Part shown: positions 8,371 to 17,536 of the stretch, one piece after another
Layout: every line of letters starts with the position of its first letter
How positions within the stretch are numbered: position 1 is the stretch's first letter
Origin: Leptospira kobayashii
GTDB lineage: Bacteria; Spirochaetota; Leptospiria; Leptospirales; Leptospiraceae
Direction: 5' to 3'
DNA length: 64,000 nt
NCBI RefSeq assembly: GCF_003114835.2
Contig: NZ_AP025028.1
Coordinates: forward strand, 2,260,001 to 2,324,000
Notes under the pieces: generated by a model
What the model saw: only the letters and a program-made list of their open reading frames with translations
Told to the model about the DNA's origin: nothing
Database searches by the model: none
Made by a program: the position numbers and the translations under genes

Positions 8371-9140
8371 TGTTAAAACAAAACCTGATCGCCTTACAAA
8401 CGATTGTCCGCAAGGAATGGATTCGAATCACCAGAATTTGGCTTCAAACTCTGATCCCTCCCGTCATCACAATGGCACTTTATTTTCTGATCTTCGGAGA
8501 GCTGGTAGGAAAACAAATCGGCAATATCGGCGAATTCACTTATATTGAATTTATAGTTCCGGGTCTCATTATGATGAGTGTGATCACCAGCTCCTATAAT
8601 AATGTAGTATCTTCCTTTTATTCCAGTAAGTTTATGAAATACATAGAAGAACTTTTGGTCTCTCCCACTTCTCCCTATACGATCGTACTCGGTTACACTT
8701 TGGGTGGTGTGGTAAGAGGTCTGTTCGTCGGATTTTTAGTAACACTTACTTCTATGTTTTTTACAGACTTACGAATCTACAATCTGTTCGTAATCATCGT
8801 TACCGTAATACTTACCTCGATCTTATTTTCTTTGGGCGGTTTTTTAAATTCACTCTTTGCTAAGAGCTTTGACGATGTCACAATCATTCCCACGTTTGTG
8901 CTTACTCCACTCACCTATCTAGGAGGGATTTTTTATTCCGTGAAAAGACTTCCTGAGTTTTGGCAAGTAGTATCCTATGCAAACCCGATTCTTTATATGG
9001 TGAATAGTTTCCGTTACGGATTCCTTGGAATAAGCGATGTTAGTATCATTTTTTCGCTCAGTCTTCTTTTTATCATTTCCGCTTTTCTATTTATCTTTAA
9101 TGTCAAACTTATGGAAAGAGGATATGGAATCCGAAGTTAG
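8370..9140 (+). CDS. ABC-2 type transporter permease
   Basis: 256 residues with six hydrophobic segments and the ABC-2 permease pattern (VPGLIMMSVITSSYNN, a cytoplasmic ELLVSPTSP, then TPLTYLGGIFY and a late NPILYMVNSFRYGFLG). It is the membrane partner of the ATPase directly upstream and is similar in length to YadH-like permeases. The final 17 bases overlap the start of the bolA gene, so the exporter and the BolA/glutaredoxin genes may be on one transcript. Confidence 0.9.
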   Translation: MLKQNLIALQTIVRKEWIRITRIWLQTLIPPVITMALYFLIFGELVGKQIGNIGEFTYIEFIVPGLIMMSVITSSYNNVVSSFYSSKFMKYIEELLVSPTSPYTIVLGYTLGGVVRGLFVGFLVTLTSMFFTDLRIYNLFVIIVTVILTSILFSLGGFLNSLFAKSFDDVTIIPTFVLTPLTYLGGIFYSVKRLPEFWQVVSYANPILYMVNSFRYGFLGISDVSIIFSLSLLFIISAFLFIFNVKLMERGYGIRS

Positions 9141-9396
9141 AAAAGAAAGAATCCTACTTATTTTGCAGGAGGCATTTTTGCCTGCTGCACTTGAAGTAAC
9201 CGACAATTCCCTTCTTCATGCAGGCCATGTAGGATCGAGCCCCAGCGGAGAAACTCATTACAAAATTTACATTCGCTCGGATCAGTTTAAAAATAAAACT
9301 TTGGTGGAACAACACCGTTCGATTTACGAAGCTCTCGGAAAGGAATGGAAAACGGGACTGCATGCTTTGGAAATTGACTCTAGTTATCCGACTTAA
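9124..9396 (+). CDS. bolA: BolA family protein (BolA1-type)
   Basis: 90 residues starting at ATG 9124; the frame is open further upstream, but that part is hydrophobic read-through of the permease region and does not belong to BolA. The core NSLLHAGHVG, ETHYKIYI, LVEQHRSIYEAL and GLHALEI match canonical BolA, including the His of the GH loop that serves as a cluster ligand in BolA–monothiol glutaredoxin complexes. It is one of two BolA paralogues here, with a CGFS glutaredoxin 0.9 kb downstream, which supports a role in [2Fe-2S] handling. It overlaps the permease gene by 17 bases. Confidence 0.9.
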   Translation: MESEVRKERILLILQEAFLPAALEVTDNSLLHAGHVGSSPSGETHYKIYIRSDQFKNKTLVEQHRSIYEALGKEWKTGLHALEIDSSYPT

Positions 9397-9416
9397 AAAC
9401 CGTCTAATGGATATAT

Positions 9417-10088
9417 ATGGAAAAACCTACACTTATCAGTTTTAAACTTTGCCCTTTTGTTCAAAGATCGGTCATTACTCTTTTGGAAAAGAAAGTAGAT
9501 TATGAAATCAAATATATTGACCTTGCTAACAAACCGGACTGGTTTTTAAAGATCTCTCCATTCGGAAGAGTTCCCGTTTTGCAAGTGGGAGAACATGTTC
9601 TTTTTGAATCGGCAGTGATCAATGAATATCTGGATGAAGTGAATCCTCCTTCCTTACACCCTACGGTTCCGATTGAAAAAGCGAAACAACGTGCTTGGAT
9701 CGAATTTGCAAGTGCCATCAATATGGATCAATATCTGCTCACAATGACCAAAGATAAACAAGAGTTCGATAAAAAACTTTCCGATCTGAATGCAAAGTTC
9801 AGCCAATTGGAAGCGATTTTACCGAATGGATTTTCCGATTCCCTTTATTTCAGTGGAAAAACATTTCAATTGATCGATACTTCTTTCGCACCTGCATTTA
9901 TGCGTTTTGATTTTTTGGAAAAATCCAAGGCCAATTTGAAATTTTTTGAAAATTTCCCGAAGCTTGCTCTTTGGTCAAAAACTTTACTTTCCAAAGATTC
10001 GGTAAAGAATTCTGTTTTACCTGAAGTCCCGGAAGAGTACATTCGATATATCAAAGATCATAATTCTTATTTAGGAAGTTTAATCTAA
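9417..10088 (+). CDS. Glutathione S-transferase family protein
   Basis: 223 residues. The N-terminal thioredoxin-fold domain (about 1–78) has SFKLCPFVQRSVITLLEKK, the cis-Pro region FGRVPVLQ and the glutathione gamma-Glu binding pair in LFESAVINEYL. A helical C-terminal domain follows from about residue 88. The Cys-Pro near residue 11 suggests an omega- or beta-like Cys-type GST that forms mixed disulfides with glutathione. It lies between the two BolA genes and faces the glutathione synthesis operon. Confidence 0.88.
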   Translation: MEKPTLISFKLCPFVQRSVITLLEKKVDYEIKYIDLANKPDWFLKISPFGRVPVLQVGEHVLFESAVINEYLDEVNPPSLHPTVPIEKAKQRAWIEFASAINMDQYLLTMTKDKQEFDKKLSDLNAKFSQLEAILPNGFSDSLYFSGKTFQLIDTSFAPAFMRFDFLEKSKANLKFFENFPKLALWSKTLLSKDSVKNSVLPEVPEEYIRYIKDHNSYLGSLI

Positions 10089-10090
10089 TC

Positions 10091-10315
10091 ATGACACTAG
10101 AGGAAATCCAATCCAGAATCCAAACCGGTTTACCGGGATCGAAGGTGGAGATTTTGGATCCGTACAGAGACGGAGTACATATCAAAGCTCTCGTCACCTA
10201 TTCCGGATTCAATGGCAAGTCCATGGTCGAACAACATAGAATGGTATACGCAACATTAAAAGATGAATTAAAAGAGGAGATCCATGCCCTTGGCTTGGAA
10301 ACTAGGAGTGAATAA
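10091..10315 (+). CDS. BolA family protein (BolA2/IbaG-type)
   Basis: 74 residues, shorter than the first BolA. The pattern DGVHIKALVTYSGFNGKSMVEQHRMVYATL and the ending IHALGLETR are those of the BolA2/IbaG branch, which partners with CGFS monothiol glutaredoxins. It starts two bases after the GST gene and ends one base before the likely glutaredoxin start, which makes translation of this BolA and the CGFS glutaredoxin coupled. Role in Fe-S trafficking is inferred from family and context. Confidence 0.88.
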   Translation: MTLEEIQSRIQTGLPGSKVEILDPYRDGVHIKALVTYSGFNGKSMVEQHRMVYATLKDELKEEIHALGLETRSE

Positions 10316-10316
10316 T

Positions 10317-10625
10317 ATGGATGGCGAATTAAAAAGTAAAATCGAAGACCTGATCAAATCCAAAAAGGTTTTTTTGTTTATGAAAGGAACTCCGGATGCG
10401 CCACAATGCGGTTTTTCTGCGGGAATCGTAACTGTGCTCAAACAACTGCAAGTTGATTTTGGATCGTTTAACGTACTTTCCGATATGAAGGTTAGAGAAG
10501 GGATCAAAGAATTTACAAATTGGCCGACCATTCCTCAACTTTATATCAACGGGGAGTTCATTGGTGGCCACGACATCACTGTGCAAATGGCGCAGTCCGG
10601 TGAACTTTCCAAAAAAATCGGTTAA
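10317..10625 (+). CDS. grxD: Monothiol glutaredoxin, Grx4 family (CGFS)
   Basis: 102 residues from ATG 10317, chosen because AGGAG precedes it at normal spacing and the family starts here; an upstream in-frame start would overlap the BolA gene. It has the monothiol active site CGFS near residue 32 (APQCGFSAGIV), the substrate motif WPTIPQLYINGEFIGG and GGHDI for glutathione binding. CGFS glutaredoxins hold a glutathione-ligated [2Fe-2S] cluster and form heterodimers with BolA. The adjacent BolA is the likely partner. Confidence 0.93.
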   Translation: MDGELKSKIEDLIKSKKVFLFMKGTPDAPQCGFSAGIVTVLKQLQVDFGSFNVLSDMKVREGIKEFTNWPTIPQLYINGEFIGGHDITVQMAQSGELSKKIG

Positions 10626-10627
10626 TC

Positions 10628-10870
10628 ATGTTTCGGCTCTATCAGTATGCAACTTGTCCTTATTGCCAAATGGTAATAAGGACAATGAAAAATCTAGGGC
10701 TAGTTGAAAACAAAGACTTCGTTCTGGTGGAAGCATCCCGAGGAACGGAGGGACGTGATGAAGTAGTGAGTTTAGGTGGAATTTCTCAAGTACCATTTCT
10801 GGTGGACGGAGATACAAAGATGTACGAGTCGGGCGATATCATCGCCTACTTACAAAAAAAATTTTCCTAG
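10628..10870 (+). CDS. Dithiol glutaredoxin
   Basis: 80 residues, one thioredoxin-fold domain. Active site CPYC near residues 10–13 (ATCPYCQMV), cis-Pro loop SQVPFLVDG and the glutathione-binding YESGDIIAYL. It starts two bases after the monothiol glutaredoxin and overlaps the last 4 bases of the convergent ATP-grasp gene. Expected to reduce protein disulfides or glutathione mixed disulfides with GSH made by the facing operon. Confidence 0.9.
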   Translation: MFRLYQYATCPYCQMVIRTMKNLGLVENKDFVLVEASRGTEGRDEVVSLGGISQVPFLVDGDTKMYESGDIIAYLQKKFS

Positions 10871-11871
10871 TTAAACCCGAGTAAGTCGAGGATTTTCGAT
10901 CCCACTGAACGCGGTGTTCCCTTATAGGGGAATTCATGAATGTAAAGCACAGGATTGAAGTTGATTTCCAAAACTGCAAATGTGTTTGGATCCGGCTTCT
11001 TCTCAATCTCACTTGAAATAATATCTACTCCGCAAATCGTCGCACCTGCCGCTCTCGCTGAATCCAAAGCAATCTTCTTAAAATCGGGATGCACCGTATC
11101 TGTATAGTCAACGGAGTCCCCACCTGTGGAAATATTTGAATTTTTTCGTAAATAGGCGATCCGGCCGGATGGAATTACCGAATCAAAATTGAAACCTTGG
11201 CTTTGTAACACTTCTTTTTCGATTTCACTCATCTGAATTTTTTCCAACGCCGTTTTATGACCTTCCCCTCTTCTAGGATCATCATTTTTTCGGGCAATCA
11301 GATCGGAAATAGTAGATTTCCCATCCCCAGTTACATTCGCAGGCACCCGGTTGCAAACAGCAACCACCTCATCGCCTAATACTAAAAAACGATACTCGGG
11401 CCCTTCGATGAACTCTTCTATGATGATGGAGGAAGAATACGACAAAGCTCTTTCCACAAATATTTTAAAGTTCTCAAAACTATCTCCTATCGGAGAAATT
11501 CCGATTCCGATTCCGAAATTGGTCGTTACAGGTTTGATTACTTTCTTTTTATCTTCGAAGATTTTAAAATCACCGAGAGCGGATTGCAAATTCGAATAAT
11601 TTTTCCCGATAGGAACTCTGATTTTCTTTTCCGATAGAATCAACTTCGAAGCGATTTTATTTTCCATTACAAGATAGCTCATAAGACTATCGAGTCTGGT
11701 TTTACTTGCTTCTTTTATAAATTCAACATGATTGCCTTGCTTTAGTCTTAGAAAGTTTTCACCCCTGTCGATGATTTCCACCTCCATCTTTCGATGAATC
11801 GCATCGCGGATGATGATTTGAGTGGAGATCTCTAGATCTTCGTAACCTTTAGGCAATTCGAAAGAACTCAT
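10867..11871 (-). CDS. ATP-grasp glutathione synthetase domain protein (GshF C-terminal type)
   Basis: 334 residues from ATG 11871, which shares one base with the gshA stop (TGATG); an upstream TTG in frame would give six more residues. The sequence follows the C-terminal half of bifunctional GshF: VIKPVTTNFGIGIGIS, IIEEFIEGPEYRFLV, VPANVTGDGKSTI, NISTGGDSVDYTD, GVDII and LEINFNPVLYIHEFPY. It therefore very likely adds glycine to gamma-glutamylcysteine using ATP. In GshF proteins this domain is fused behind a GshA domain; here it is a separate gene right after gshA. It is the last gene of the SUF–glutathione operon. Confidence 0.85.
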   Translation of the reverse strand: MSSFELPKGYEDLEISTQIIIRDAIHRKMEVEIIDRGENFLRLKQGNHVEFIKEASKTRLDSLMSYLVMENKIASKLILSEKKIRVPIGKNYSNLQSALGDFKIFEDKKKVIKPVTTNFGIGIGISPIGDSFENFKIFVERALSYSSSIIIEEFIEGPEYRFLVLGDEVVAVCNRVPANVTGDGKSTISDLIARKNDDPRRGEGHKTALEKIQMSEIEKEVLQSQGFNFDSVIPSGRIAYLRKNSNISTGGDSVDYTDTVHPDFKKIALDSARAAGATICGVDIISSEIEKKPDPNTFAVLEINFNPVLYIHEFPYKGTPRSVGSKILDLLGFN

Positions 11872-13472
11872 CAAATACCCGCCGAACAAATATTTAACGG
11901 TTTCAATTGGATCGGTTTTTGATTTTTCTTCAAATGGGAACCTTCCTGGTTTTCCATTGCTTTCTGCTCTTCCAAAGATTCTTTAGCCAATGCTTCAAAG
12001 TATTCCATTTTTTCTTTTGTCAAAGGATATTCCCTTAAAAACTGGCTATGGCTTGCGGAAAGTTTTAATCCGAATTCATGAAAACTCATTTTGTTGATTT
12101 TCAGATCCAACTCGGAGACCGAGGAAGAAAGCAAAGAAGGATCATTCCATTTTTCCCATTGAACTTCCCAAGCTTTGGAATAAGGTCCGTTCTCGGTATC
12201 GTTTTTGTCCAATAGATCGGCAAGAGGTTGCAGTTCAGCTAACAACTGATAAATGAACTCGTGCAAATTCCAGGTTTCACCTAAAAATTGAATGGATGTA
12301 TTCGGTTTTCTACCCAACCAAGTAGTTTTTTCCTGATTGGATCTCCAAATTTTAATCTCTTTTTTATCGGCGGGAGGGGAATCGGATAGCAAACAATACA
12401 AAAGCAACATATGAATGAAATAGAGTCTATTTTCTTCCACACCGATCGGAGAAAAAGGATCCAGATCCAAAAGCCTAATCTCCAAATACTCGACTCCCCG
12501 TTCCATAAGCGCATCCAAAACTCTTTCGTCTCCATGGGGAACTTGTTTGGGGCGAACCAACGAATAAAATTCATTTTCTATCTGCAGATAATGATCATTC
12601 AATTGGTTCTCCGGTTTCACCGAATACTTTTTATAACCGGGATAGGGTTTGGATACAGCGATACACATATCGGTCGCATAATCTTTTAGGGAGTTGACCG
12701 AAATGGGAAGTTTTGCCTGCACATCACTCGTGTAACCGATATTAGACAAACGAAGAGTCGTAGCAAAAGGCGCGTTATATGTTTTTTTATCGAGTTTTTT
12801 AAATTCTTTTCCCAGTTTGACAAAAGATTCGTCTATCAGACTGGAAGCCCCGAAAAGATAAAGTAGTGCGGGAGAAAGCCTGTTGAAATTCCGAATCGTA
12901 TCAAAGTAAATCTGGCTTTGGGTTTCTTTACCCAATGGTTTTTTATAACGGATTTCAGAAAGCTTTCCGAGCAAACATTTGTCAAATGACAAATTGTAAT
13001 GCACTCCGGAAATAGTTTGCATTTTTCTGCCGTAACGAAAACCAAGACCTCTTCTGTAGATATTCTTTTTTCTACCTTCTTTACTTGTTCCGTAAACTCC
13101 GATAGGAATTTCATTATCTTTAGGCAAGGGACTCGGCATACTGAAAGGCCAAAGCGTTTCCTTTTCCAGTTTGCGAAGTGTAAATGCGTGAAGTTCGGTC
13201 AACTCTCGCAAGGTGTCAGGAATTGTTTTGCGGGCTTCCGTGGCGTATTCAATCTGTGGTTCCGCAAAATCGGTTTTGATCAGAGGATGGACGAGAGCCG
13301 ACCCTAGAGCCGTAGGATGATTTTTTCTGGAAATGTTTCCTTTGGAATCCACCCGAAGAGATTCTCTCTCTAACCCATGTTTTGCGGAAAGCAAACAATC
13401 GATATGATCTGCGGTCAGCAGAGTTTTTGCAGTCTTTTTATGAAATCTTGAAAGTAATTTAGGTTTGGCCAT
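11871..13472 (-). CDS. gshA: Glutamate–cysteine ligase
   Basis: 533 residues, close to the about 520 of the gamma-proteobacterial GshA class. The N-terminal Mg/ATP motif GLERESLRV is at 33–41, followed by DFAEPQIEYAT, LWPFSMPSPLP, SGVHYNLSF and GVEYLEIRLLDLDPF. It joins glutamate and cysteine, the first and rate-limiting step to glutathione. Two bases separate it from the gamma-glutamyltranspeptidase gene and it is coupled to the ATP-grasp gene, so both glutathione steps are made from one mRNA with the SUF genes. Confidence 0.95.
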   Translation of the reverse strand: MAKPKLLSRFHKKTAKTLLTADHIDCLLSAKHGLERESLRVDSKGNISRKNHPTALGSALVHPLIKTDFAEPQIEYATEARKTIPDTLRELTELHAFTLRKLEKETLWPFSMPSPLPKDNEIPIGVYGTSKEGRKKNIYRRGLGFRYGRKMQTISGVHYNLSFDKCLLGKLSEIRYKKPLGKETQSQIYFDTIRNFNRLSPALLYLFGASSLIDESFVKLGKEFKKLDKKTYNAPFATTLRLSNIGYTSDVQAKLPISVNSLKDYATDMCIAVSKPYPGYKKYSVKPENQLNDHYLQIENEFYSLVRPKQVPHGDERVLDALMERGVEYLEIRLLDLDPFSPIGVEENRLYFIHMLLLYCLLSDSPPADKKEIKIWRSNQEKTTWLGRKPNTSIQFLGETWNLHEFIYQLLAELQPLADLLDKNDTENGPYSKAWEVQWEKWNDPSLLSSSVSELDLKINKMSFHEFGLKLSASHSQFLREYPLTKEKMEYFEALAKESLEEQKAMENQEGSHLKKNQKPIQLKPLNICSAGI

Positions 13473-13474
13473 TT

Positions 13475-15235
13475 TTAAAAACTAAGAGGTATTCCTTCTC
13501 CCCGCGGATCGGATACTCCAATGAGTTTGTCTCCTTCTCTGGCAACGGCAAAAACTTTTGCCCTATGTCTAATATATTGGACTTTGTAAAAAGGTAAATT
13601 CGCTTCCGGAAATACGGATTTTAATTCAGGTTCTACAAATAAAATATCAGGTTGGAACTGGTGATGAAGCCTCGGGTAAGATGCACTTTCGTACAGGCTG
13701 TATCCGTCTTTTTTGTAACGTATCAAAGTATTGATGATTGTAGTTGGAATTTGAGAACCGCCGGGGGCACCGATTACGATTTCACTTTTCCCGTTTTCAT
13801 CGAGCAAGATGGAAGGTGACATGCTGGAAAGAGGTGTTTTGCCTGGAGCTATCTTATTTGCTTCCGAACCGATGAGTTTGTAGAGGTTGGGAACTCCCGG
13901 AGCGACGGAAAAATCATCCATCGTATTATTGAGAATGAGTCCGGTTCCGGGAACTACTACTTTGGCGCCCAAACTCCCATTGACGGACTGAGTGGATGAA
14001 ACCGCATTTCCCTCTTTATCCAAAACGGATATATGAGTGGTATTATAAGATTCCGATTTTAGAGCTCCCGATTCATTCGACCAAGCACCAGAAACGATTT
14101 TTTTTTCAATTTCATTTGCTTCCGATTTTGCATATTCATGGGATATGAATTTGGAAACATCCACATTCGTAAAACGGGGGTCTCCTCCGAAATTTGCCCT
14201 ATCCCTATAACCTACTCGCATTGCTTCCGTTAGATTAATTATTTTTCCCACTTCTCCGGTAGGCAGGGATTTTTTTTGATTCAATTCATTCCAAGTTTGT
14301 AATATGGTAATCATATGAACACCGGAAGAAGGTGGAGGCATTGTTAAAAGAGTTTTCCCGAAAGCCGAACCTGAGATCGGATCCGTTTCAAAAACCTGAT
14401 AGGTTTCCAAATCATTCGCATCCATATAGTTTTCAAACTCGGAATAATAACTTATTATCTTTTCCGCAGTGAAACCTTTGCGGATTTCCGAATCTCCGTT
14501 GGTTTGAATCCGTTCCAATACTTTTGCAAGATCTTCCTGGACGAGGGTTTCCCCTTCCCGAAGAGGTCTGTTTTCCTTTCCGAATATGGATCGCATTTCG
14601 GGGTTCATATGTTTCCAATTGAATTCAACCGTCTTTGCCAAATCGGAATAAACGGGGAAACCCTGTCTCGCATAACTAAGCGCAGACTCAATCACCTTTT
14701 CCAATGGAAGTTTTCCATATTTTTTCTGAATAAGCACAAGCCCTTGGATCATTCCCGGAACTCCTGCCGCATAAGGCCCATTCAATGTTTTCCCCTGAAT
14801 CGGTTTGCCGTCTTTATCCACGTAAAGTTCCGCCTTACCGTTCTTTGGAGATCTTTCCCTGAAATCGAATGCTTTTTTGATTTTTTTGCCCGGAAAATGG
14901 ATAATGGCAAATCCTCCACCTAACAATCCAGTGGATTGAGGACGAACAATGGAAACGGCAAAACTCGCGGAAACAAATGCATCCACTACATTCCCACCCG
15001 CCTTCCATGCCTCGATTCCCGCTTTGGAAGCGAGAGGATGGTCGGTTGAAATGATAAATTCATTCCCGGAGATTTCATAACGGTCTTTTTTGTCTCCGGA
15101 TCCTTCAATCTGAGGAATATAAACCGGCTCAATGTTTCGTTTGGTAATATCGAATTTGGTTCCGGGGATACAGAAAAAAAATCCAAAGGAAAACAGTAGT
15201 AAAAGAGCCGGAAATACTTTACTCGGTATCCGCAT
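13475..15235 (-). CDS. ggt: Gamma-glutamyltranspeptidase
   Basis: 586 residues from ATG 15235. This start has AGGGA at proper spacing and leaves 8 bases after the SufT-like gene; the longer in-frame start would overlap that gene. A hydrophobic N-terminal segment (about 8–21) ending at Cys22 is a signal sequence; the residues before Cys22 are a poor lipobox. The proenzyme cleaves before the Thr in NTTHISVLD to give the two subunits, and NNTMDDFS, PLSSMSPSILLD and GAPGGSQIPT are the downstream family motifs. It hydrolyses or transfers the gamma-glutamyl group of glutathione outside the cytoplasm, so its placement beside gshA suggests glutathione recycling. Confidence 0.92.
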   Translation of the reverse strand: MRIPSKVFPALLLLFSFGFFFCIPGTKFDITKRNIEPVYIPQIEGSGDKKDRYEISGNEFIISTDHPLASKAGIEAWKAGGNVVDAFVSASFAVSIVRPQSTGLLGGGFAIIHFPGKKIKKAFDFRERSPKNGKAELYVDKDGKPIQGKTLNGPYAAGVPGMIQGLVLIQKKYGKLPLEKVIESALSYARQGFPVYSDLAKTVEFNWKHMNPEMRSIFGKENRPLREGETLVQEDLAKVLERIQTNGDSEIRKGFTAEKIISYYSEFENYMDANDLETYQVFETDPISGSAFGKTLLTMPPPSSGVHMITILQTWNELNQKKSLPTGEVGKIINLTEAMRVGYRDRANFGGDPRFTNVDVSKFISHEYAKSEANEIEKKIVSGAWSNESGALKSESYNTTHISVLDKEGNAVSSTQSVNGSLGAKVVVPGTGLILNNTMDDFSVAPGVPNLYKLIGSEANKIAPGKTPLSSMSPSILLDENGKSEIVIGAPGGSQIPTTIINTLIRYKKDGYSLYESASYPRLHHQFQPDILFVEPELKSVFPEANLPFYKVQYIRHRAKVFAVAREGDKLIGVSDPRGEGIPLSF

Positions 15236-15243
15236 AACAGTCC

Positions 15244-15567
15244 CTAATCGTAAATTCCCATCTGCATTTTTGCTTCTTCGCTTGCCATCTCTCTCGGGTC
15301 CCATTTGGGATTCCACACTACTTCCACAACGACTTCATCAATCCCATCGACTCGTAATGCCTGATCTTCTATTTCCTGTTTCATTTGAGGGCCCGCGGGG
15401 CATGCCATGGAAGTATAAGTCATTACTATGATTGCTTTTTTTTCTTCTACGGTGATTTGATAGATAAGCCCTAGTTCCACCAGAGTAATTCCGATTTCAG
15501 GATCTTCCACTTCACGTATGTTATTATAAACTTCCCATTCCAAAGAAGTGTTCGGCATTGTAATCAT
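15244..15567 (-). CDS. SufT-like / MIP18 family (DUF59) Fe-S assembly factor
   Basis: 107 residues. The DUF59 core shows [34 protein letters not shown] with the conserved reactive Cys, and [18 protein letters not shown]. Such proteins help deliver Fe-S clusters, and SufT homologues are often in suf operons. It lies 9 bases behind sufU and 8 ahead of ggt, so it bridges the SUF and glutathione parts of the operon. A start at the next ATG (15558) is possible. Confidence 0.9.
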   Translation of the reverse strand: MITMPNTSLEWEVYNNIREVEDPEIGITLVELGLIYQITVEEKKAIIVMTYTSMACPAGPQMKQEIEDQALRVDGIDEVVVEVVWNPKWDPREMASEEAKMQMGIYD

Positions 15568-15576
15568 TTTGGCCTC

Positions 15577-15987
15577 CTAAAAACCCTTGCCAAGGGCAAC
15601 CCAAGGCAAAAGAGCACAACGATGTCTATTCGGATAAGTAAATATTAACTCCCAGAACCTTCGTTCGTCAACGGGAATCCTGTCCGAGAGTGTTTGGTCC
15701 TGAAGTGTGCTTTTTCTAATCTCCAGTTGGTTCAGAAAAAAATCCTTGGACCAGAGAGTTTGTTTTGAAAATAAAATTCCCATAGATGCTTGGCAAATAG
15801 AGCAGGATTCTCCTCTGAGAGATAAAATTCGAATCAGATCCTCTTTTCTCTCGATGTAGAGATCACATTCATCTCCGCACATGGAGTTTTTTGCATTTAA
15901 AATGGAGTCGTATGTTTCAGGTAAAATCCAATTGCCGGATGCTTTCCAACCGAGAAAAAGATCGATATGACTATCTTTTGGCAACAC
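15577..15987 (-). CDS. sufU: SufU/IscU-like Fe-S scaffold or sulfur-transfer protein
   Basis: 136 residues with the three conserved cysteines of the family in order: [21 protein letters not shown] and [12 protein letters not shown]. SufU accepts sulfur from SufS (or serves as a cluster scaffold). The start is GTG at 15987, which overlaps the end of sufS by 17 bases; a TTG one codon later is also possible. The overlap indicates translational coupling to its sulfur donor SufS. Confidence 0.88.
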   Translation of the reverse strand: MLPKDSHIDLFLGWKASGNWILPETYDSILNAKNSMCGDECDLYIERKEDLIRILSLRGESCSICQASMGILFSKQTLWSKDFFLNQLEIRKSTLQDQTLSDRIPVDERRFWELIFTYPNRHRCALLPWVALGKGF

Positions 15988-17215
15988 GGGAAAATATGGA
16001 CTTCACTTTCTCCAAACTCGCAACCAAAGAATCAACATCTTCTTTAGTTGTATAAGCATAAAAGGAAGCCCTACAAGTTCCTGGAATTTTCCATAGTTTC
16101 ATAAGCGGTTGGCAACAATGATGTCCCACCCGAATGGCAATCCCTTCTTCATCCAAAATCGAACCCACGTCATGAGGATGTACTCCTTCCAAAGTGAAGG
16201 AAATCACTCCTCCTCTTTTGTCCAGATCATCCGTTCCGTAAATGGTAATACCACCTAACCGATTTAATTTGGTAAGCGCATATTCCGTGATTTCCATTTC
16301 ATGTTCATGGATATTTTCCATTCCCAATTTGGTGAGATAATCCAATGCATAAGCGAATCCTATCACACCCGCGATATTGGGTGTGCCTGCTTCCAGTTTG
16401 GCGGGAAGATTTGCATAAGTGGAAATTTCCAAATCCACGTTTTCAATCATATCCCCTCCACCGAGCCAGGGAGGCATAGCTTCCAGAATTTCTTCTCTTC
16501 CGTAAAGCATTCCTACTCCCGTCGGCCCCATCATCTTATGAGCCGAGAAAGCGTAAAAATCAACATCCAAGGAAGTTAAGTTCACCTTCAGATGGGATGC
16601 AGCTTGCGCTCCGTCCAAAAGCACTTTAGCACCCACTTGGTGGGCCCTAGTTATGATCGGTTTCACATCATGGATGGTTCCGGTCACATTGGACATATGT
16701 GATACTGCAACGATCTTAGTTCTACGGTTTATGATGGAATCCAAGTTGGAAAGATCATAAGTGGTGTCTTCTTTGATAGGAATAAAACGTAAAATTGCAC
16801 CTTTCTCTTGGGCAAGCATCTGCCATGGAACCAGATTGGAATGATGTTCCTGTACACTGAGTACAATTTCATCCCCTTCGCTTACATTGGCTCTTCCCCA
16901 GGCTTGTGCGACCAGATTGATGGACTCAGTCGCGCCACGTGTGAAGATCATGGATTTGGCACAAGGGGATCCGAAAAAATGAGATGCTTTGATTCTGGAT
17001 TTTTCAAATAGTTCGGTGGCATGCTGGGAGAGATGATAGATCCCTCTGTGGATGTTTGCATTCTCTTCTTCGTAGTATTTGGAAGTGCCGTCGATCACCG
17101 ACTTCGGTTTTTGAGAAGATGCGCCATTGTCCAAATACACAAGAGGTTTCCCATTGGGAGTCAACGTAGATAGGATGGGAAAATCTTCTTTGATTCGATA
17201 AGGATCTAATTTCAT
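15971..17215 (-). CDS. sufS: Cysteine desulfurase SufS
   Basis: 414 residues, group II cysteine desulfurase. The PLP-binding Lys is in [18 protein letters not shown], the catalytic Cys in PGTCRASFY near the C terminus, and [11 protein letters not shown] marks the N terminus. It removes sulfur from cysteine as a persulfide and passes it to SufU. It overlaps sufU and follows the Rieske gene by 9 bases. Confidence 0.96.
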   Translation of the reverse strand: MKLDPYRIKEDFPILSTLTPNGKPLVYLDNGASSQKPKSVIDGTSKYYEEENANIHRGIYHLSQHATELFEKSRIKASHFFGSPCAKSMIFTRGATESINLVAQAWGRANVSEGDEIVLSVQEHHSNLVPWQMLAQEKGAILRFIPIKEDTTYDLSNLDSIINRRTKIVAVSHMSNVTGTIHDVKPIITRAHQVGAKVLLDGAQAASHLKVNLTSLDVDFYAFSAHKMMGPTGVGMLYGREEILEAMPPWLGGGDMIENVDLEISTYANLPAKLEAGTPNIAGVIGFAYALDYLTKLGMENIHEHEMEITEYALTKLNRLGGITIYGTDDLDKRGGVISFTLEGVHPHDVGSILDEEGIAIRVGHHCCQPLMKLWKIPGTCRASFYAYTTKEDVDSLVASLEKVKSIFSRVAKR

Positions 17216-17224
17216 ATTGTTTTT

Positions 17225-17536
17225 CTAATCCTCCAAATCCACTTCCAGATCATCACCGTTCAATTTGGTTTTGAACACGGGGAGATTTTCCGTGGCAGGC
17301 AAAGAAACCACTTCTCCCGTTCTGATATTGAATTTTGCAAAATGACGGGGGCATGTGATCACTTCGCCTACCAGTTTTCCACAAGAGATCTCTTCACCGT
17401 CGTGAGTGCAAAGATCTTCGAAAGCAAGATAGGTTTCGCCTATTTTAGTGAGTGCAACTCTCGTATAACGAGTGCTCACCACTTTCATTTCCCCTTCTTT
17501 GATCTCATGGAGTTTTGCCAGCTTTTGAAATGCCAT
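17225..17536 (-). CDS. Rieske-type [2Fe-2S] ferredoxin
   Basis: 103 residues from ATG 17536, which shares one base with the sufD stop and has a strong GGGAGGTG in front. The two Rieske ligand pairs are CTHDGEEI (Cys-X-His) and CPRHFAKFN (Cys-X2-His), typical of ferredoxin subunits of ring-hydroxylating oxygenases and of NirD-like proteins. No oxygenase is nearby; it sits between sufD and sufS, as in some other suf operons. A role as electron donor or cluster carrier for assembly is an inference. Confidence 0.9.
   Translation of the reverse strand: MAFQKLAKLHEIKEGEMKVVSTRYTRVALTKIGETYLAFEDLCTHDGEEISCGKLVGEVITCPRHFAKFNIRTGEVVSLPATENLPVFKTKLNGDDLEVDLED

Noticed and set aside
9037..9123. Hydrophobic N-terminal extension of BolA
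   Set aside because: It is the permease gene in another frame; BolA begins at 9124.
15236..15316. Earlier start of gamma-glutamyltranspeptidase
   Set aside because: It would overlap the SufT-like gene and delay the signal sequence; 15235 has a good ribosome binding site.
15971..15987. Possible frameshift between sufS and sufU
   Set aside because: Both proteins are complete; the 17-base overlap is normal translational coupling.
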